A stretch of 43,538 bases of DNA, from assembly GCF_003386535.1 (NCBI RefSeq), contig NZ_QTTN01000049.1, positions 1-43,538 of the forward strand. The letters run 5' to 3'. The position numbers were made by a program, and so were the translations under genes. Below, in pieces: positions 34,906 through 43,021 of the stretch; the stretch's first letter is position 1, and each line of letters opens with the position of its first letter. Source of the stretch: Paenibacillus taihuensis. GTDB lineage: Bacteria > Bacillota > Bacilli > Paenibacillales > Paenibacillaceae. Under the pieces are notes generated by a model that was not told where the DNA came from, made no database searches, and saw only the letters and a list, made by a program, of their open reading frames with translations.

Positions 34906-35388
34906 CTACTCCGTATGCTGTTCACTTTCGTCGAACATCTTATCTTCCTCGTTATCGCGGATCGTTTTCTGCAGCACGAGACAGGACACGATCAGGAATG
35001 CGCCGCCAATCGCGTAGTAGCCTTTGACCGACAGCGGCTCTTCCAGATTGAACACGCCGATGTACTCGGCCAGGATCGCGAGCACGAACCCCGCCCATGA
35101 CAGGAATGTGAAGGCGGACGTGTTTCTGCGGCGGTAGCCCGCGTTGTAAGCTAGCAGGAAGTTATCCTCATCGTTGTCGCGCGCTACCTTCTGCAGCAGG
35201 AACGAAGTTACGATGAGCAGGATCGCCGATACCGCATAGTAGCCTTGAACGGACAGCGGTTCCTTGAGTGAGTAGATCCCTACAAATTCGAAGCCGCATG
35301 CGAGCACAAAAGCTGCCCAAGCCATGAACGTATACGTCGGTGTGTTGCGTCGGCGGTAAAAATGCATTTTATTCGATTCAGTCATCAT
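34906..35388 (-). CDS. YiaA/YiaB-type membrane protein with two copies of the domain
   Basis: The 160-residue protein holds two tandem units of about 60 residues. Each has two membrane helices and opens with 'YRRRNT' (PTYTFMAWAAFVLACGFEFVG and SAFTFLSWAGFVLAILAEYIG); each ends 'LLQK..RDN.ED' or close to it. This is the YiaA/B two-helix domain, here duplicated to four helices. Its function is not known. ATG 35388 is chosen since AAGGAGG lies nine bases before it; a longer frame to 35472 has no such site. It is a single gene between the GH28-like and GH18 genes. Confidence 0.85.
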   Translation of the reverse strand: MMTESNKMHFYRRRNTPTYTFMAWAAFVLACGFEFVGIYSLKEPLSVQGYYAVSAILLIVTSFLLQKVARDNDEDNFLLAYNAGYRRRNTSAFTFLSWAGFVLAILAEYIGVFNLEEPLSVKGYYAIGGAFLIVSCLVLQKTIRDNEEDKMFDESEQHTE

Positions 35389-35527
35389 CTCTAAAGTCCT
35401 CCTTGCAGCCTCTCGCGGCTGCTTCGTTATGACTTTATTGTAAGACTGACCTCGCAAACGCATAAGTACCATCTTCTCCTAGTACCTGGTCACAACGCCT
35501 ACCCCGAACCAACCTGCCACCCTAACT

Positions 35528-36856
35528 CTACTGCTCGAACCTCACATTCTTGCTGAGCTCGACGACCATTTTAGCTGCATTAGTACTGGTCAGCGGCTCG
35601 CCCAAGTAACTGATCCCGGAGAATGTGACACCGTCAATCATATGCGCACCGTCATAGCCGCGGATGATGGATACGGGAAGCAGCCCGCCGGTAATAGCGA
35701 TGTCCCGGAAGCGGATGTTGCGAACCTGTCCACGCTCGGTATCGCGGGAATACTGGGAAAATTGGATTTTGATATCGACCAGCTTCTCCTCGGAAGCTTC
35801 GACGCGGATGTTGCTGTACAGCACGTTCTGCACGACCGCACGGTCACCATTGTGAATCGTAAATGTCCCGCCGGATTCATAGCCCTCGAACTGGCAGTGG
35901 ATGATATCGCAGTCGCTGAACTCGATGTCCGAGATCGTCTCGGCGCGAGTCTCATAGCCGATCTCGAGCGCATTGCCCCACTCCGCGTTGAAGAACACCG
36001 AACGGCTCACCCGCACACGCTTCACATCGCGGCAGCCCGCTTTATGGAAGTAATCGACCGCCTTGATCGCGATGCAGTCATCCTTGGAGCGGACGAACAC
36101 GTTCTCCACAGTCACATCCTCACAGCCAACAATATCGATCCCATCGCCCGTCCCTGCAAAAGTAAGCACGTTCACGTTCTCGATCCTTACGTTCGAGCAC
36201 GCCGTCGGCACAAGATGCCATGTCGGTCCATCGACGACTGTAATTCCTTCGATGGTGACACCATTGCAGCGTGCCGGCAGCATCATGGCATACTTCTTCG
36301 CCCCTTCATTCTCTCGCCATAACGAGCCGTCAAGAATCCCTCTGCCGCGAACGGCAATATGGGATGCTCCATCCGCCGTCACTCGGCCATGAACGACTGC
36401 GCCTTCCTCGATGTAGAGCGTCTCGCCATCCTGCAAACGAATTTCGCCTGCATGATGCACCTCGCCGCCTTTGTAATAGCGGACGGTAGGATCGGCAGGG
36501 TCTGGACGCACCTCCGTCTCCGGCGGATTAATCCAAATGAACAGCGGCGTCCTAATGTCGCCGTCAAATTCAACGGACAGCTTCGCAGGCGCTTCGATCT
36601 CGAAGCGAAGCACCTTGCCGGCTTCCGCTCCTTGCGTAGGCGTAATGCCGTGTCGCAATGGGCGTACAACTGCTTCCAGAAAGCAATCTTTCGTTTCGAT
36701 CTCAATCGTGATTGTGCCTGAACCGGACAACACGGCATAGCCTGCCCCTTGGCACTCATATACAAAAACAGGCTGACCATCGATTCGAACCTGATAACAG
36801 TCCGACGCCTCGATAGCTGCAGCCGGGAAGCTGGACTGGATTGTAGCTTGCAACAT
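35528..36856 (-). CDS. GH28-like (polygalacturonase-type) beta-helix protein, cytoplasmic
   Basis: The 442-residue protein has an N-terminal beta-sandwich-like part and a right-handed parallel beta-helix with 'GRGILDGSLW', 'GTGDGIDIVGCEDVTVENVFVR', 'SKDDCIAIK' (D259, D260) and 'WGNALEIG'. Order and spacing match GH28, and the paired Asp are kept. But the GHG His is replaced ('GNALEIG'), and the Arg-Ile-Lys motif is not clear, so the activity may differ. No signal peptide is present, which suggests action on imported oligosaccharides. ATG 36856 has AAGGAG eleven bases upstream; GTG 36868 overlaps that site. Divergent from the small membrane protein. Confidence 0.82.
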   Translation of the reverse strand: MLQATIQSSFPAAAIEASDCYQVRIDGQPVFVYECQGAGYAVLSGSGTITIEIETKDCFLEAVVRPLRHGITPTQGAEAGKVLRFEIEAPAKLSVEFDGDIRTPLFIWINPPETEVRPDPADPTVRYYKGGEVHHAGEIRLQDGETLYIEEGAVVHGRVTADGASHIAVRGRGILDGSLWRENEGAKKYAMMLPARCNGVTIEGITVVDGPTWHLVPTACSNVRIENVNVLTFAGTGDGIDIVGCEDVTVENVFVRSKDDCIAIKAVDYFHKAGCRDVKRVRVSRSVFFNAEWGNALEIGYETRAETISDIEFSDCDIIHCQFEGYESGGTFTIHNGDRAVVQNVLYSNIRVEASEEKLVDIKIQFSQYSRDTERGQVRNIRFRDIAITGGLLPVSIIRGYDGAHMIDGVTFSGISYLGEPLTSTNAAKMVVELSKNVRFEQ

Positions 36857-37026
36857 CGTGCTGAACACTCCTTGTATGGAAGATGGCTTTATTTTATCGG
36901 ACGAATCCTGCTGCTCGTTAGTGAAAATTGTTCATTGCGACTCCGAAAGTTGTCTCCTTCAAACAAAAACCGAAGAATACTATGGTTAAATATGTTAAAG
37001 TTACCTCGTAGAGGAGGCTGAACTTT

Positions 37027-37488
37027 ATGGAATCAATTACACACGCCATTAAAAATCCTTCCAGATTCCGGCTCATCGCCGCGATGACGGTGTCTAGTTC
37101 AATTTGGTTGATTCAAGTGGTGCACCTGGTGAATAGGCACAGGCAGCTGCTGTCGATTTCCATTTCAGCCATTCTGTGTCTTCTTTGTATGTCCTTCTTG
37201 ATAGCGGCTTGTTACAGAGCCAGCAAGAGAGCGGCTGTACTAACACTATCCAACAACCAGCTTCGTATTAACGGAGTGATTATTGAGGCAGAGGAGATTC
37301 GTTCTATCCACCAAACAGGCTACTTCAGCCCCCTCATCGGCATTAAGCCTCGCGGCAAACGCATTGTGCCGACTGCGATGTGTTTCAGATTTGCAGGAGA
37401 CGAGGACCAAGGCAGCGCCGACCTAGCAAAGTGGGCAGCTCAGCATCAGGTGAAGATCGTGAATAAGCCTTTTATGCGGTGGCTATGA
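37027..37488 (+). CDS. Small membrane protein of unknown function, two helices plus C-terminal domain
   Basis: The 153-residue protein has two predicted helices (about 16-36 'LIAAMTVSSSIWLIQVVHLV' and 43-63 'LSISISAILCLLCMSFLIAA'). A soluble domain of about 85 residues follows ('LTLSNNQLRINGVIIEAEEIRSIHQTGYFSPLIGIKPRG') that resembles bacterial PH-like domains on membrane proteins. AGAGGAGG lies nine bases before ATG. It is convergent with the P-loop gene, and their 3' ends overlap by 17 bases. No function is recognised. Confidence 0.75.
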   Translation: MESITHAIKNPSRFRLIAAMTVSSSIWLIQVVHLVNRHRQLLSISISAILCLLCMSFLIAACYRASKRAAVLTLSNNQLRINGVIIEAEEIRSIHQTGYFSPLIGIKPRGKRIVPTAMCFRFAGDEDQGSADLAKWAAQHQVKIVNKPFMRWL

Positions 37489-38269
37489 CCGCCTCGACCA
37501 TTCTCCGAAAAGCCTCATCCCAATCTCGACCTTCATTCTCGATCGTATAGGCCCGGAAAGGCAGCATTTCTAGCAATCTCAACTCGATGCGCTTGCGGTT
37601 CTCCATAAACCGAATGCTCTGTTCCGCGGCAAAATGAGACTTGGAACGAACGGTAGAAATCCAAGTCTGCTGCTCCCGCACACTCGGCTGCGATAGGTAA
37701 ATGAGGATCGGATTCAAGGCAGCGATGCTGCTCGCGATTCCGTGGATATGCTGCTCAATCTGTGCATCGTCCGCTTGATAATGCTTGATCAGATCATGAA
37801 TCTGATGCTGAAGGAACACTGCTTCCAGTACATAGACTTCACCCGTCGTATCGGCGCGCTCTGCGAAACGTCCCCATTGCCGCTGGATTAGATGAGAGAA
37901 CTCCGACAGTGTAGCGACGGGAGAGTTCGTCCAGCATAACTCGCGAGACTTCAGCTCGGCGCTCAGCCCCTCCCGCTCCACGAACGCTTCAACCTCCCGA
38001 TAAGGAATCAGATAGTCGCTGCCATCCCGAATCACCCGCGAACGAATCTCATCGGCCGCACTCGGATGCCGCTCCAGAAGCTCCACATACTCCCCTTCTC
38101 GGAAGTAAGAGTGCCAATTCAAGCTGACCGGATGCCCTGCCGCTCCCTCGTCATAGAATCGGGATGCCTCCCCTTGCTTCTGCAGATACCCGTTCAACCG
38201 TTCCGCCAACGTAGATTTTCCCGTACCGCACAAGCCCTCAACCAAGATCAGTTTGCAATTCTTCCGCAT
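37472..38269 (-). CDS. P-loop NTPase/kinase-like protein, unknown substrate
   Basis: The 265-residue protein starts MRKNCKLILVEGLCGTGKST with a Walker A motif (GLCGTGKST at 12-20), typical of nucleoside or small-molecule kinases. 'EVYVLEAVFLQHQIHDLI' may be the Walker B/substrate strand, and 'NPILIYLSQP' a further core strand. Arg/Lys-rich helices late in the protein could form the lid. ATG 38269 has GGGAGG nine bases upstream; the longer frame to 38332 lacks one. No partner gene points to its substrate. Its end overlaps the convergent membrane protein gene. Confidence 0.78.
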   Translation of the reverse strand: MRKNCKLILVEGLCGTGKSTLAERLNGYLQKQGEASRFYDEGAAGHPVSLNWHSYFREGEYVELLERHPSAADEIRSRVIRDGSDYLIPYREVEAFVEREGLSAELKSRELCWTNSPVATLSEFSHLIQRQWGRFAERADTTGEVYVLEAVFLQHQIHDLIKHYQADDAQIEQHIHGIASSIAALNPILIYLSQPSVREQQTWISTVRSKSHFAAEQSIRFMENRKRIELRLLEMLPFRAYTIENEGRDWDEAFRRMVEAVIATA

Positions 38270-38370
38270 GCGCGATTGCCTCCCTGCCATCCGACTACAG
38301 ACAGCCTCTATTCTCCTATAACAAGGTTCCACCTGCTAGTCTCATGCACCTCCCAATGTGGCACAAACAC

Positions 38371-38411
38371 AAAAATAGACCAAGCCACTCATCCGAGCGG
38401 CCCGGTCTATT
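38371..38411 (-). terminator. Terminator of the third ABC operon
   Basis: Arms AATAGACC (38374-38381) and GGTCTATT (38404-38411) with a GC-rich inner part; on the minus strand TTTTTG follows. It lies about 30 bases after the stop of the binding-protein gene. Confidence 0.82.
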
Positions 38412-38440
38412 CGTTTCGCAATTATCAATAAGTCCGAGTA

Positions 38441-40177
38441 TTACCAGCCAATGTCGTCACGTGCAGCAGCTTTCTCGCCTACGTACGCAGCCATGTCTTC
38501 TACGCCGGCAGCTTTGAACTTGTCTTGAATGCTGTGCAGAATCTTCAGCGCTTCGTCGTCCGATTTCGCGTAGCAAGCTTTGCGGAACTCTTCGTCGAAG
38601 TTCAAGCTAGCTGTTTTGTCGCGGAAATCTTGGTATTTCGGCCAATCTCTCTCGAGATAGGTCGCGCTGACCTTGTCGATAATTTGGATCGGCAGTCTCT
38701 TCGAGTAGCTTGCTTCCAGCTTCTCCCACTGTGTCTTCTGGTCATCTGGAATCGGCCATGTGACTTCAGAGGAGAACGCGCCCATGAAGCTGCCGGAGAG
38801 GTAATTAAGACCTTCGTCACGCTTCACGTCCGGATTGTCGTCGAACTGCTTCTTCACATCTGCAACCCATGTAGGCTTGCCATCAACGAGGTTGTAATCC
38901 TTGCCTGCGATACCCCAGTAAGCGAGCAGACGGCCTTCGTCACTGTTCAAGTAATCGATCAGACGCAGTGCTGCATCCGGGTCTTTAATCTTCGCGCTCA
39001 AGAAGATAACAGGGAAACCGGAACGACCTGGCTTCTCGACTTGAGTTACAATGTTACCGCTCTTGTTCTTCATTGGTCCAAGAAGCTCATATTGCATTTC
39101 TGGATTTGTTTTGTACAACGTTTTTTGCAATTCACCGATCATGCTTTGCGCGCCGAATACAGCCAGCTTACCTGTAGCGAGCTTCTCGTTCGCAGTTGTA
39201 TCGGTATTGCTGAATGCCTCTGGGTCAAACAGGCCATTCGTGATCAGCTTTCTCATGTACAGCAAACGAGCTTCCTGATCCTTGGATTGTGTCCAGTGGA
39301 TAAGCTTGCCGTCTTCTTGGCGGAAGTCCGAGATGTTGTAATCGGACCAGCCGGACAAGAATTGGCTGTAGTCCCAGCCGTTGTGCATCGTACCAGAAGG
39401 AATAACTGGCTTGCCGCTAATATCTTTGAAATTGCCGCCCTTAATCTTCGTCAGCAGGTCGAGCAGCTTATCTTCTGTATCGATATCTGCTGCATTCACG
39501 CCTAGCGCCTTCAAGATATCGCCGCGAGCATAGAGACCGTAGTTCCAGTTATGAATACTCTCAGGCGTGCCGTCCGGTGTTTGCATCGGAATGACATATT
39601 GCTTGCCTTCAAGATCAGGGCTGTTCAGATCGAATTCGGCAAAGTCTTTCGCAACACCTTGCGTCATCAATTTCTTCACGTTCGGATATTTATCAAGATA
39701 AGGGGTTAAATCGAGAAGCTGGCCTTCCATAGCCGCTTTCTTGATGACTTGTCCTTCTCCGCCTGTCGTCGACCAGTACGGCGCGTTTACGATATCCGGA
39801 ACCGTGTCCGAAGCAAAGATCGTGTTCAGTTTCTCCACTTCGCTTGTTGTGATCGATTCCAGCTTCAACGTTACGCCCGTTTTTTCTCTTACTGCTTTAG
39901 CCACGGGATTGTTTTCCTGATCCTGCGGGAAGCCTGCTCCGCCGCCGTTCCAAGCGCTCAGGAAGGATAATGTCACTTCTTTAGGTGCAGTCGACTCATT
40001 TGTCCCCGAGTTCGCATTCGTGGAGTTTGTGGAGTTTGTGGATCCCGAGTTCGCATTTGTGCCCGAATTGCTCGTCTCGTTGTTTCCTCCATTCCCTCCG
40101 CATGCTGACAAGGACATCGCAAGCAATGGGATAGCAAGCGTCAAGCTAAGAGAACTTTTCAATCTGGTCTTACGCAT
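38441..40177 (-). CDS. Extracellular solute-binding lipoprotein of the third importer
   Basis: The 578-residue protein has a lipoprotein signal with 'SLSAC' (Cys 26), an Asn/Ser/Thr-rich repeat linker (coded by short GTGGAGTTT repeats near 40020-40045) and a long solute-binding domain ('LNTIFASDTVPDIVNAPYWSTTGGEGQVIKKAAMEGQLLDLTPYLDKYPNVKKL'). ATG 40177 has AAAGGGG upstream. It is the last gene after two permeases, unlike the second operon where it comes first. It probably binds an oligosaccharide; related proteins serve LplB/LplC-type importers. Confidence 0.93.
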   Translation of the reverse strand: MRKTRLKSSLSLTLAIPLLAMSLSACGGNGGNNETSNSGTNANSGSTNSTNSTNANSGTNESTAPKEVTLSFLSAWNGGGAGFPQDQENNPVAKAVREKTGVTLKLESITTSEVEKLNTIFASDTVPDIVNAPYWSTTGGEGQVIKKAAMEGQLLDLTPYLDKYPNVKKLMTQGVAKDFAEFDLNSPDLEGKQYVIPMQTPDGTPESIHNWNYGLYARGDILKALGVNAADIDTEDKLLDLLTKIKGGNFKDISGKPVIPSGTMHNGWDYSQFLSGWSDYNISDFRQEDGKLIHWTQSKDQEARLLYMRKLITNGLFDPEAFSNTDTTANEKLATGKLAVFGAQSMIGELQKTLYKTNPEMQYELLGPMKNKSGNIVTQVEKPGRSGFPVIFLSAKIKDPDAALRLIDYLNSDEGRLLAYWGIAGKDYNLVDGKPTWVADVKKQFDDNPDVKRDEGLNYLSGSFMGAFSSEVTWPIPDDQKTQWEKLEASYSKRLPIQIIDKVSATYLERDWPKYQDFRDKTASLNFDEEFRKACYAKSDDEALKILHSIQDKFKAAGVEDMAAYVGEKAAARDDIGW

Positions 40178-40237
40178 TTGACAAGCCCCTTTCTTTAGCA
40201 AATTTTTTATATAAAAGGCTGTGCCTCTTATACTCGA

Positions 40238-41152
40238 CTACTCCTTAAGCGAACCAACCAATACGCCTTTGACAAAATACTTCTGAAGGAACGGATACAC
40301 CAGAATAATAGGGGTCGTAATGATGATAACGAACGTCATCCGAAGCGCCTCAGGCGTTACGCCGCGCAGCGCCATCTCGTTCTGGTTCATGTTCTTAATG
40401 GCCGAACCGCTGCTTGAACCTGTCATGGATTGGAACGACGCTTCACTGATCATTTTGTTCAGGAATGTGGCAGCCGGTTGGAGATTCTCGTTCTGGATAA
40501 AGAACTGACCGGTAAACCAGTCGTTCCAGACGCCTACGCCGACGAACAGTGCAATGGTTGCCATAACCGGCATCGAGAGCGGGAGAATAATTCTCCAAAA
40601 TACCGAAAGCTCGCTCGCTCCGTCGATTCGGGCCGACTCCGACAGGCCGATCGGGATCCCGTCGAAGAACGTCTTCATGATAATGGCATTGAAGAAGCTA
40701 TAAAGCGACGGCAGGACAAGCACCCAGTACGTGTTCAGGATATGAATCTCCCGGTACAGAATGAAGGTCGGAATAAGTCCCCCGCTGAACAGCGTGGTGA
40801 AGAAGAAGAAGAAGACGATATATCTTCTGCCCGGCAAGCCTTTCCGGGAAAGCCCGTAAGCGAGCAAAGCGGTTAGCAGCGTGGAGCCAATCGTAACGAC
40901 CAACGTTCGGCTAACAGAGATCCAAAATGATTGCAAAATATGAGGATTGTTGAAGGCCTTGCTGTAATTCTCCAGGGTAGCGACCCTCGGGAAGAAGTAA
41001 ATGCTGCCCTTCATGGCATCGTAGCCGTCATTGAATGATAGCGCTAGAAAATAGATAAAGGGATAGAGTGCCGTCAGGCAGAATATGAGCAGCAGCGCAT
41101 AGTTCACGGAGGAATATAACTTATCGGCTACCGACAGTTTTCTCACGCCCAT
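40238..41152 (-). CDS. Carbohydrate ABC transporter permease, LplC type
   Basis: The 304-residue protein has six predicted helices, an EAA-like loop that here reads 'LSESARIDGASELSVFWRIILPLSMP' (Glu-Ser-Ala instead of Glu-Ala-Ala) and the end 'FLQKYFVKGVLVGSLKE'. A strong AAGGAGG precedes ATG. It lies 40 bases after the LplB-type partner and 60 bases before the binding-protein gene. It serves as the second half of the membrane channel. Confidence 0.93.
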   Translation of the reverse strand: MGVRKLSVADKLYSSVNYALLLIFCLTALYPFIYFLALSFNDGYDAMKGSIYFFPRVATLENYSKAFNNPHILQSFWISVSRTLVVTIGSTLLTALLAYGLSRKGLPGRRYIVFFFFFTTLFSGGLIPTFILYREIHILNTYWVLVLPSLYSFFNAIIMKTFFDGIPIGLSESARIDGASELSVFWRIILPLSMPVMATIALFVGVGVWNDWFTGQFFIQNENLQPAATFLNKMISEASFQSMTGSSSGSAIKNMNQNEMALRGVTPEALRMTFVIIITTPIILVYPFLQKYFVKGVLVGSLKE

Positions 41153-41192
41153 ACCTGCACCTCCTTAAGTTCAAATAATGAATGTCGCCCGA

Positions 41193-42152
41193 TTACCATA
41201 GCGATACGTCGCTTACCTTCTTGGAAACCTTGTTAACAAGCACGATGAGGAGCAGAGAGATGACTGATTTGAACAGGCCGATAGCTGTGGAATAGGCGAA
41301 TTGCCCCTGCTGGATACCTGTTTTCAGTACGTAAGTGTCCAATATTTCCGATACGTTGAGCGTTGCAGGGGTCTGCATGAGCCAGATTTGGTCAAAGCCT
41401 GCATTGAGCACGCCGCTGAGAGAGAAGATGAGAAGGATGCCAATCGTAGGTGTCAGTGATGGGAGCGTAATCTTGAACAGCTTGCTCCATCTGCCCGCTC
41501 CATCCATTTCCGCAGCTTCGTACAAGTGTGGATCGATATTCGTCAGTGCGGCCAGATAGATGATCGAGCCCCAACCAACGCCTTTCCAAATATCCGAAAT
41601 AATGACGAGCGGGTAAAATAACTCCGGCTTACCCATAAAGAAGATCGGGTCCAGCCCCATATGATCCCGGATGTCATTAATAAGTCCCACGTTAGGAGAA
41701 AGAATCTTCTGCATCAGAGTCACGACGACGACCCAGGATACAAAGTGAGGCAGATAAGAAATCGTCTGGAAAATTCGCTTGAATTTCCCGTGCATGACGC
41801 CATTGAGCATTAACGCCAGAATGAGCGGTGCCGGAAATCCGAATAACAGTTTCAGGAAGCTGATGGACAGGGTATTGTAAAGTACTGAGTAGAAACTGGA
41901 GTCGCCTAGAAATTGCTTGAAATACCGAAGGCCCTCCCAAGGACTGTGCAGAATCCCGAGGTTGTATTTGAAATCTTTGAACGCAATCAAAATACCGTAC
42001 ATCGGATAGTAGCTGAACACGAGATACCAGATAAAAGCGGGGAGCATAAATAAGTAGATGGCCCTGAAACTCCAAATTTTAGACCAGGTCTTGTTCTTCT
42101 TTAACGGCAATGTTCCGGGTATGACTTCGACTCTTGCTTCTTTCGCAATCAT
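41193..42152 (-). CDS. Carbohydrate ABC transporter permease, LplB type
   Basis: The 319-residue protein has a cytoplasmic N-terminus, first helix 'AIYLFMLPAFIWYLVFSYYPMYG', the EAA loop 'YEAAEMDGAGRWSKLFKITLPSLTP' and a late helix 'GLFKSVISLLLIVLVNKVSKKV'. ATG 42152 follows GGAGGAG closely; the open frame to 42164 is not needed. First gene of the operon; a sigma-A-like promoter and a cre site lie 126-181 bases upstream, so carbon catabolite repression is likely. No ATPase in the operon. Confidence 0.93.
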   Translation of the reverse strand: MIAKEARVEVIPGTLPLKKNKTWSKIWSFRAIYLFMLPAFIWYLVFSYYPMYGILIAFKDFKYNLGILHSPWEGLRYFKQFLGDSSFYSVLYNTLSISFLKLLFGFPAPLILALMLNGVMHGKFKRIFQTISYLPHFVSWVVVVTLMQKILSPNVGLINDIRDHMGLDPIFFMGKPELFYPLVIISDIWKGVGWGSIIYLAALTNIDPHLYEAAEMDGAGRWSKLFKITLPSLTPTIGILLIFSLSGVLNAGFDQIWLMQTPATLNVSEILDTYVLKTGIQQGQFAYSTAIGLFKSVISLLLIVLVNKVSKKVSDVSLW

Positions 42153-42277
42153 TTCTCCTCCCACCTTCTACAGGGTATCGCCACACGAAGTGTATTCGAT
42201 CAAAAAACCGACAGACAAGTTTCGCGAAAAGCAAGGGCATCGACAATGCATGCGTGCGAGCAGCTGTTTCGCCAACC

Positions 42278-42291
42278 TGCAAGCGGTTTCA
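42278..42291. promoter_or_regulatory. cre (CcpA) site, copy 1
   Basis: TGCAAGCGGTTTCA matches 13 of 14 positions of the cre consensus. It lies just downstream of the -10 element of the likely promoter of the third ABC operon, about +8 to +21, a position where CcpA blocks transcription. Confidence 0.7.
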
Positions 42292-42304
42292 TTAATCTTA
42301 TAAT

Positions 42305-42333
42305 AATATAATATATTTAATATATATATTCAA
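42305..42333 (-). promoter_or_regulatory. Promoter of the third ABC operon, copy 1
   Basis: On the minus strand TTGAAT (42333-42328) and TATATT (42310-42305) are 17 bases apart, in a very AT-rich stretch. It points to the LplB-type permease gene, about 150 bases away. Confidence 0.6.
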
Positions 42334-42338
42334 TACCT

Positions 42339-42530
42339 TTGGGAAAAATTGTTTTAAAGGATTTTTGACCTAGATAAAGCACGGTTGAGGTAGGAACTTT
42401 GTCCTTGTTGATACAAGTGAATTCAGGCAGTGTATATGCAGGGTTTATCAGAGAGAATGAAAGTCGGCCGCCCCGCTGTTGGCTTAGTGAAGAGCAAGAA
42501 ATTGTAAGTTGACGTCATGTTGTAGATGGT
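42339..42530. other. Gap between the two promoter-cre copies
   Basis: No gene, RNA or strong structure was recognised in this stretch. If the second promoter drives the ABC operon, this is part of its long leader. It could also mark the place of a lost gene. Confidence 0.4.
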
Positions 42531-42544
42531 TGCAAGCGGTTTCA
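42531..42544. promoter_or_regulatory. cre (CcpA) site, copy 2
   Basis: Identical in sequence to the cre site at 42278-42291 (TGCAAGCGGTTTCA) and placed in the same way relative to its promoter. Confidence 0.65.
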
Positions 42545-42559
42545 TTGGCTTCTGATACT

Positions 42560-42588
42560 AATATAATATATTTAATATATATTATCAA
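42560..42588 (-). promoter_or_regulatory. Promoter, copy 2
   Basis: On the minus strand TTGATA (42588-42583) and TATATT (42565-42560) have a 17-base spacer that is nearly the same as in copy 1. No gene begins directly below it; the next one in that direction is the LplB-type permease. Confidence 0.58.
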
Positions 42589-42609
42589 TACCTATTAGTT
42601 AGAAGTGTG

Positions 42610-42647
42610 AAAAAGCCGCGTGCTTTGTGCGGAGCAGGCGGCTTTTT
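42610..42647. terminator. Two-way terminator-like hairpin
   Basis: AAAAAGCCGC (42610-42619) pairs with GCGGCTTTTT (42638-42647). A and T runs on either side allow action in both directions. It separates the repeat region from the promoter region. Confidence 0.75.
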
Positions 42648-42651
42648 GGAG

Positions 42652-42746
42652 GTGGCGGGTTAGGCTGCAGTGGCGGGTTGTTGGCGGCTTGGGGGCGGCT
42701 TGGGGGCGGCTTGCTGGCGGGTCCGCGTGAGCCGGCGGGCGGTTCG
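42652..42746 (+). repeat. G-rich short tandem repeat
   Basis: Units like GGCGGCTTGGGG repeat with a 12-base period around 42683-42712, flanked by further GGCGGG blocks. The plus strand has many G runs and could form a G-quadruplex. A 75-codon frame on the minus strand through here is rejected as a by-product of the repeat. Confidence 0.6.
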
Positions 42747-42750
42747 GGTT

Positions 42751-43000
42751 GTTGAGAGCGCGTATGCGTTCCCGCTGCGACAGCGAAATGGTTAGTTTGG
42801 TTGAAGGGCGTGCTGAGAGCACCTATTTGTGCTCTCAGCTAACTTTTAGCGAGTTTGGGTAGTTGAGAGCACGTATGCACTCTCTCAGCCATAGGAATTC
42901 GGCTAGTTTGGTTGCATGCCGTGCTGAGAGCACCTATTTGTGCTCTTAGCCGACTTTCGGCGTGGTTTGGTCGCTGAGAGCACGTATGCGTTCTCTCAGC
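42751..43000. repeat. Array of five palindromic units with a 111-base period
   Basis: Palindromes start at 42751 (degenerate), 42812, 42862, 42923 and 42973. Two types alternate: GAGAGCACCTATTTGTGCTCTC (42816-42837) and GAGAGCACGTATGC..TCTCTC. Start distances are 61, 50, 61 and 50 bases, so one two-hairpin unit of 111 bases is repeated. Each unit forms a strong hairpin in either strand. There is no gene inside. Confidence 0.8.
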
Positions 43001-43021
43001 CGCAGGGAATCGGTTACACCG

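Noticed and set aside
42595..42822. Minus-strand 75-codon frame
   Set aside because: Composed of terminator, G-rich repeat and palindrome sequence; no coding features.
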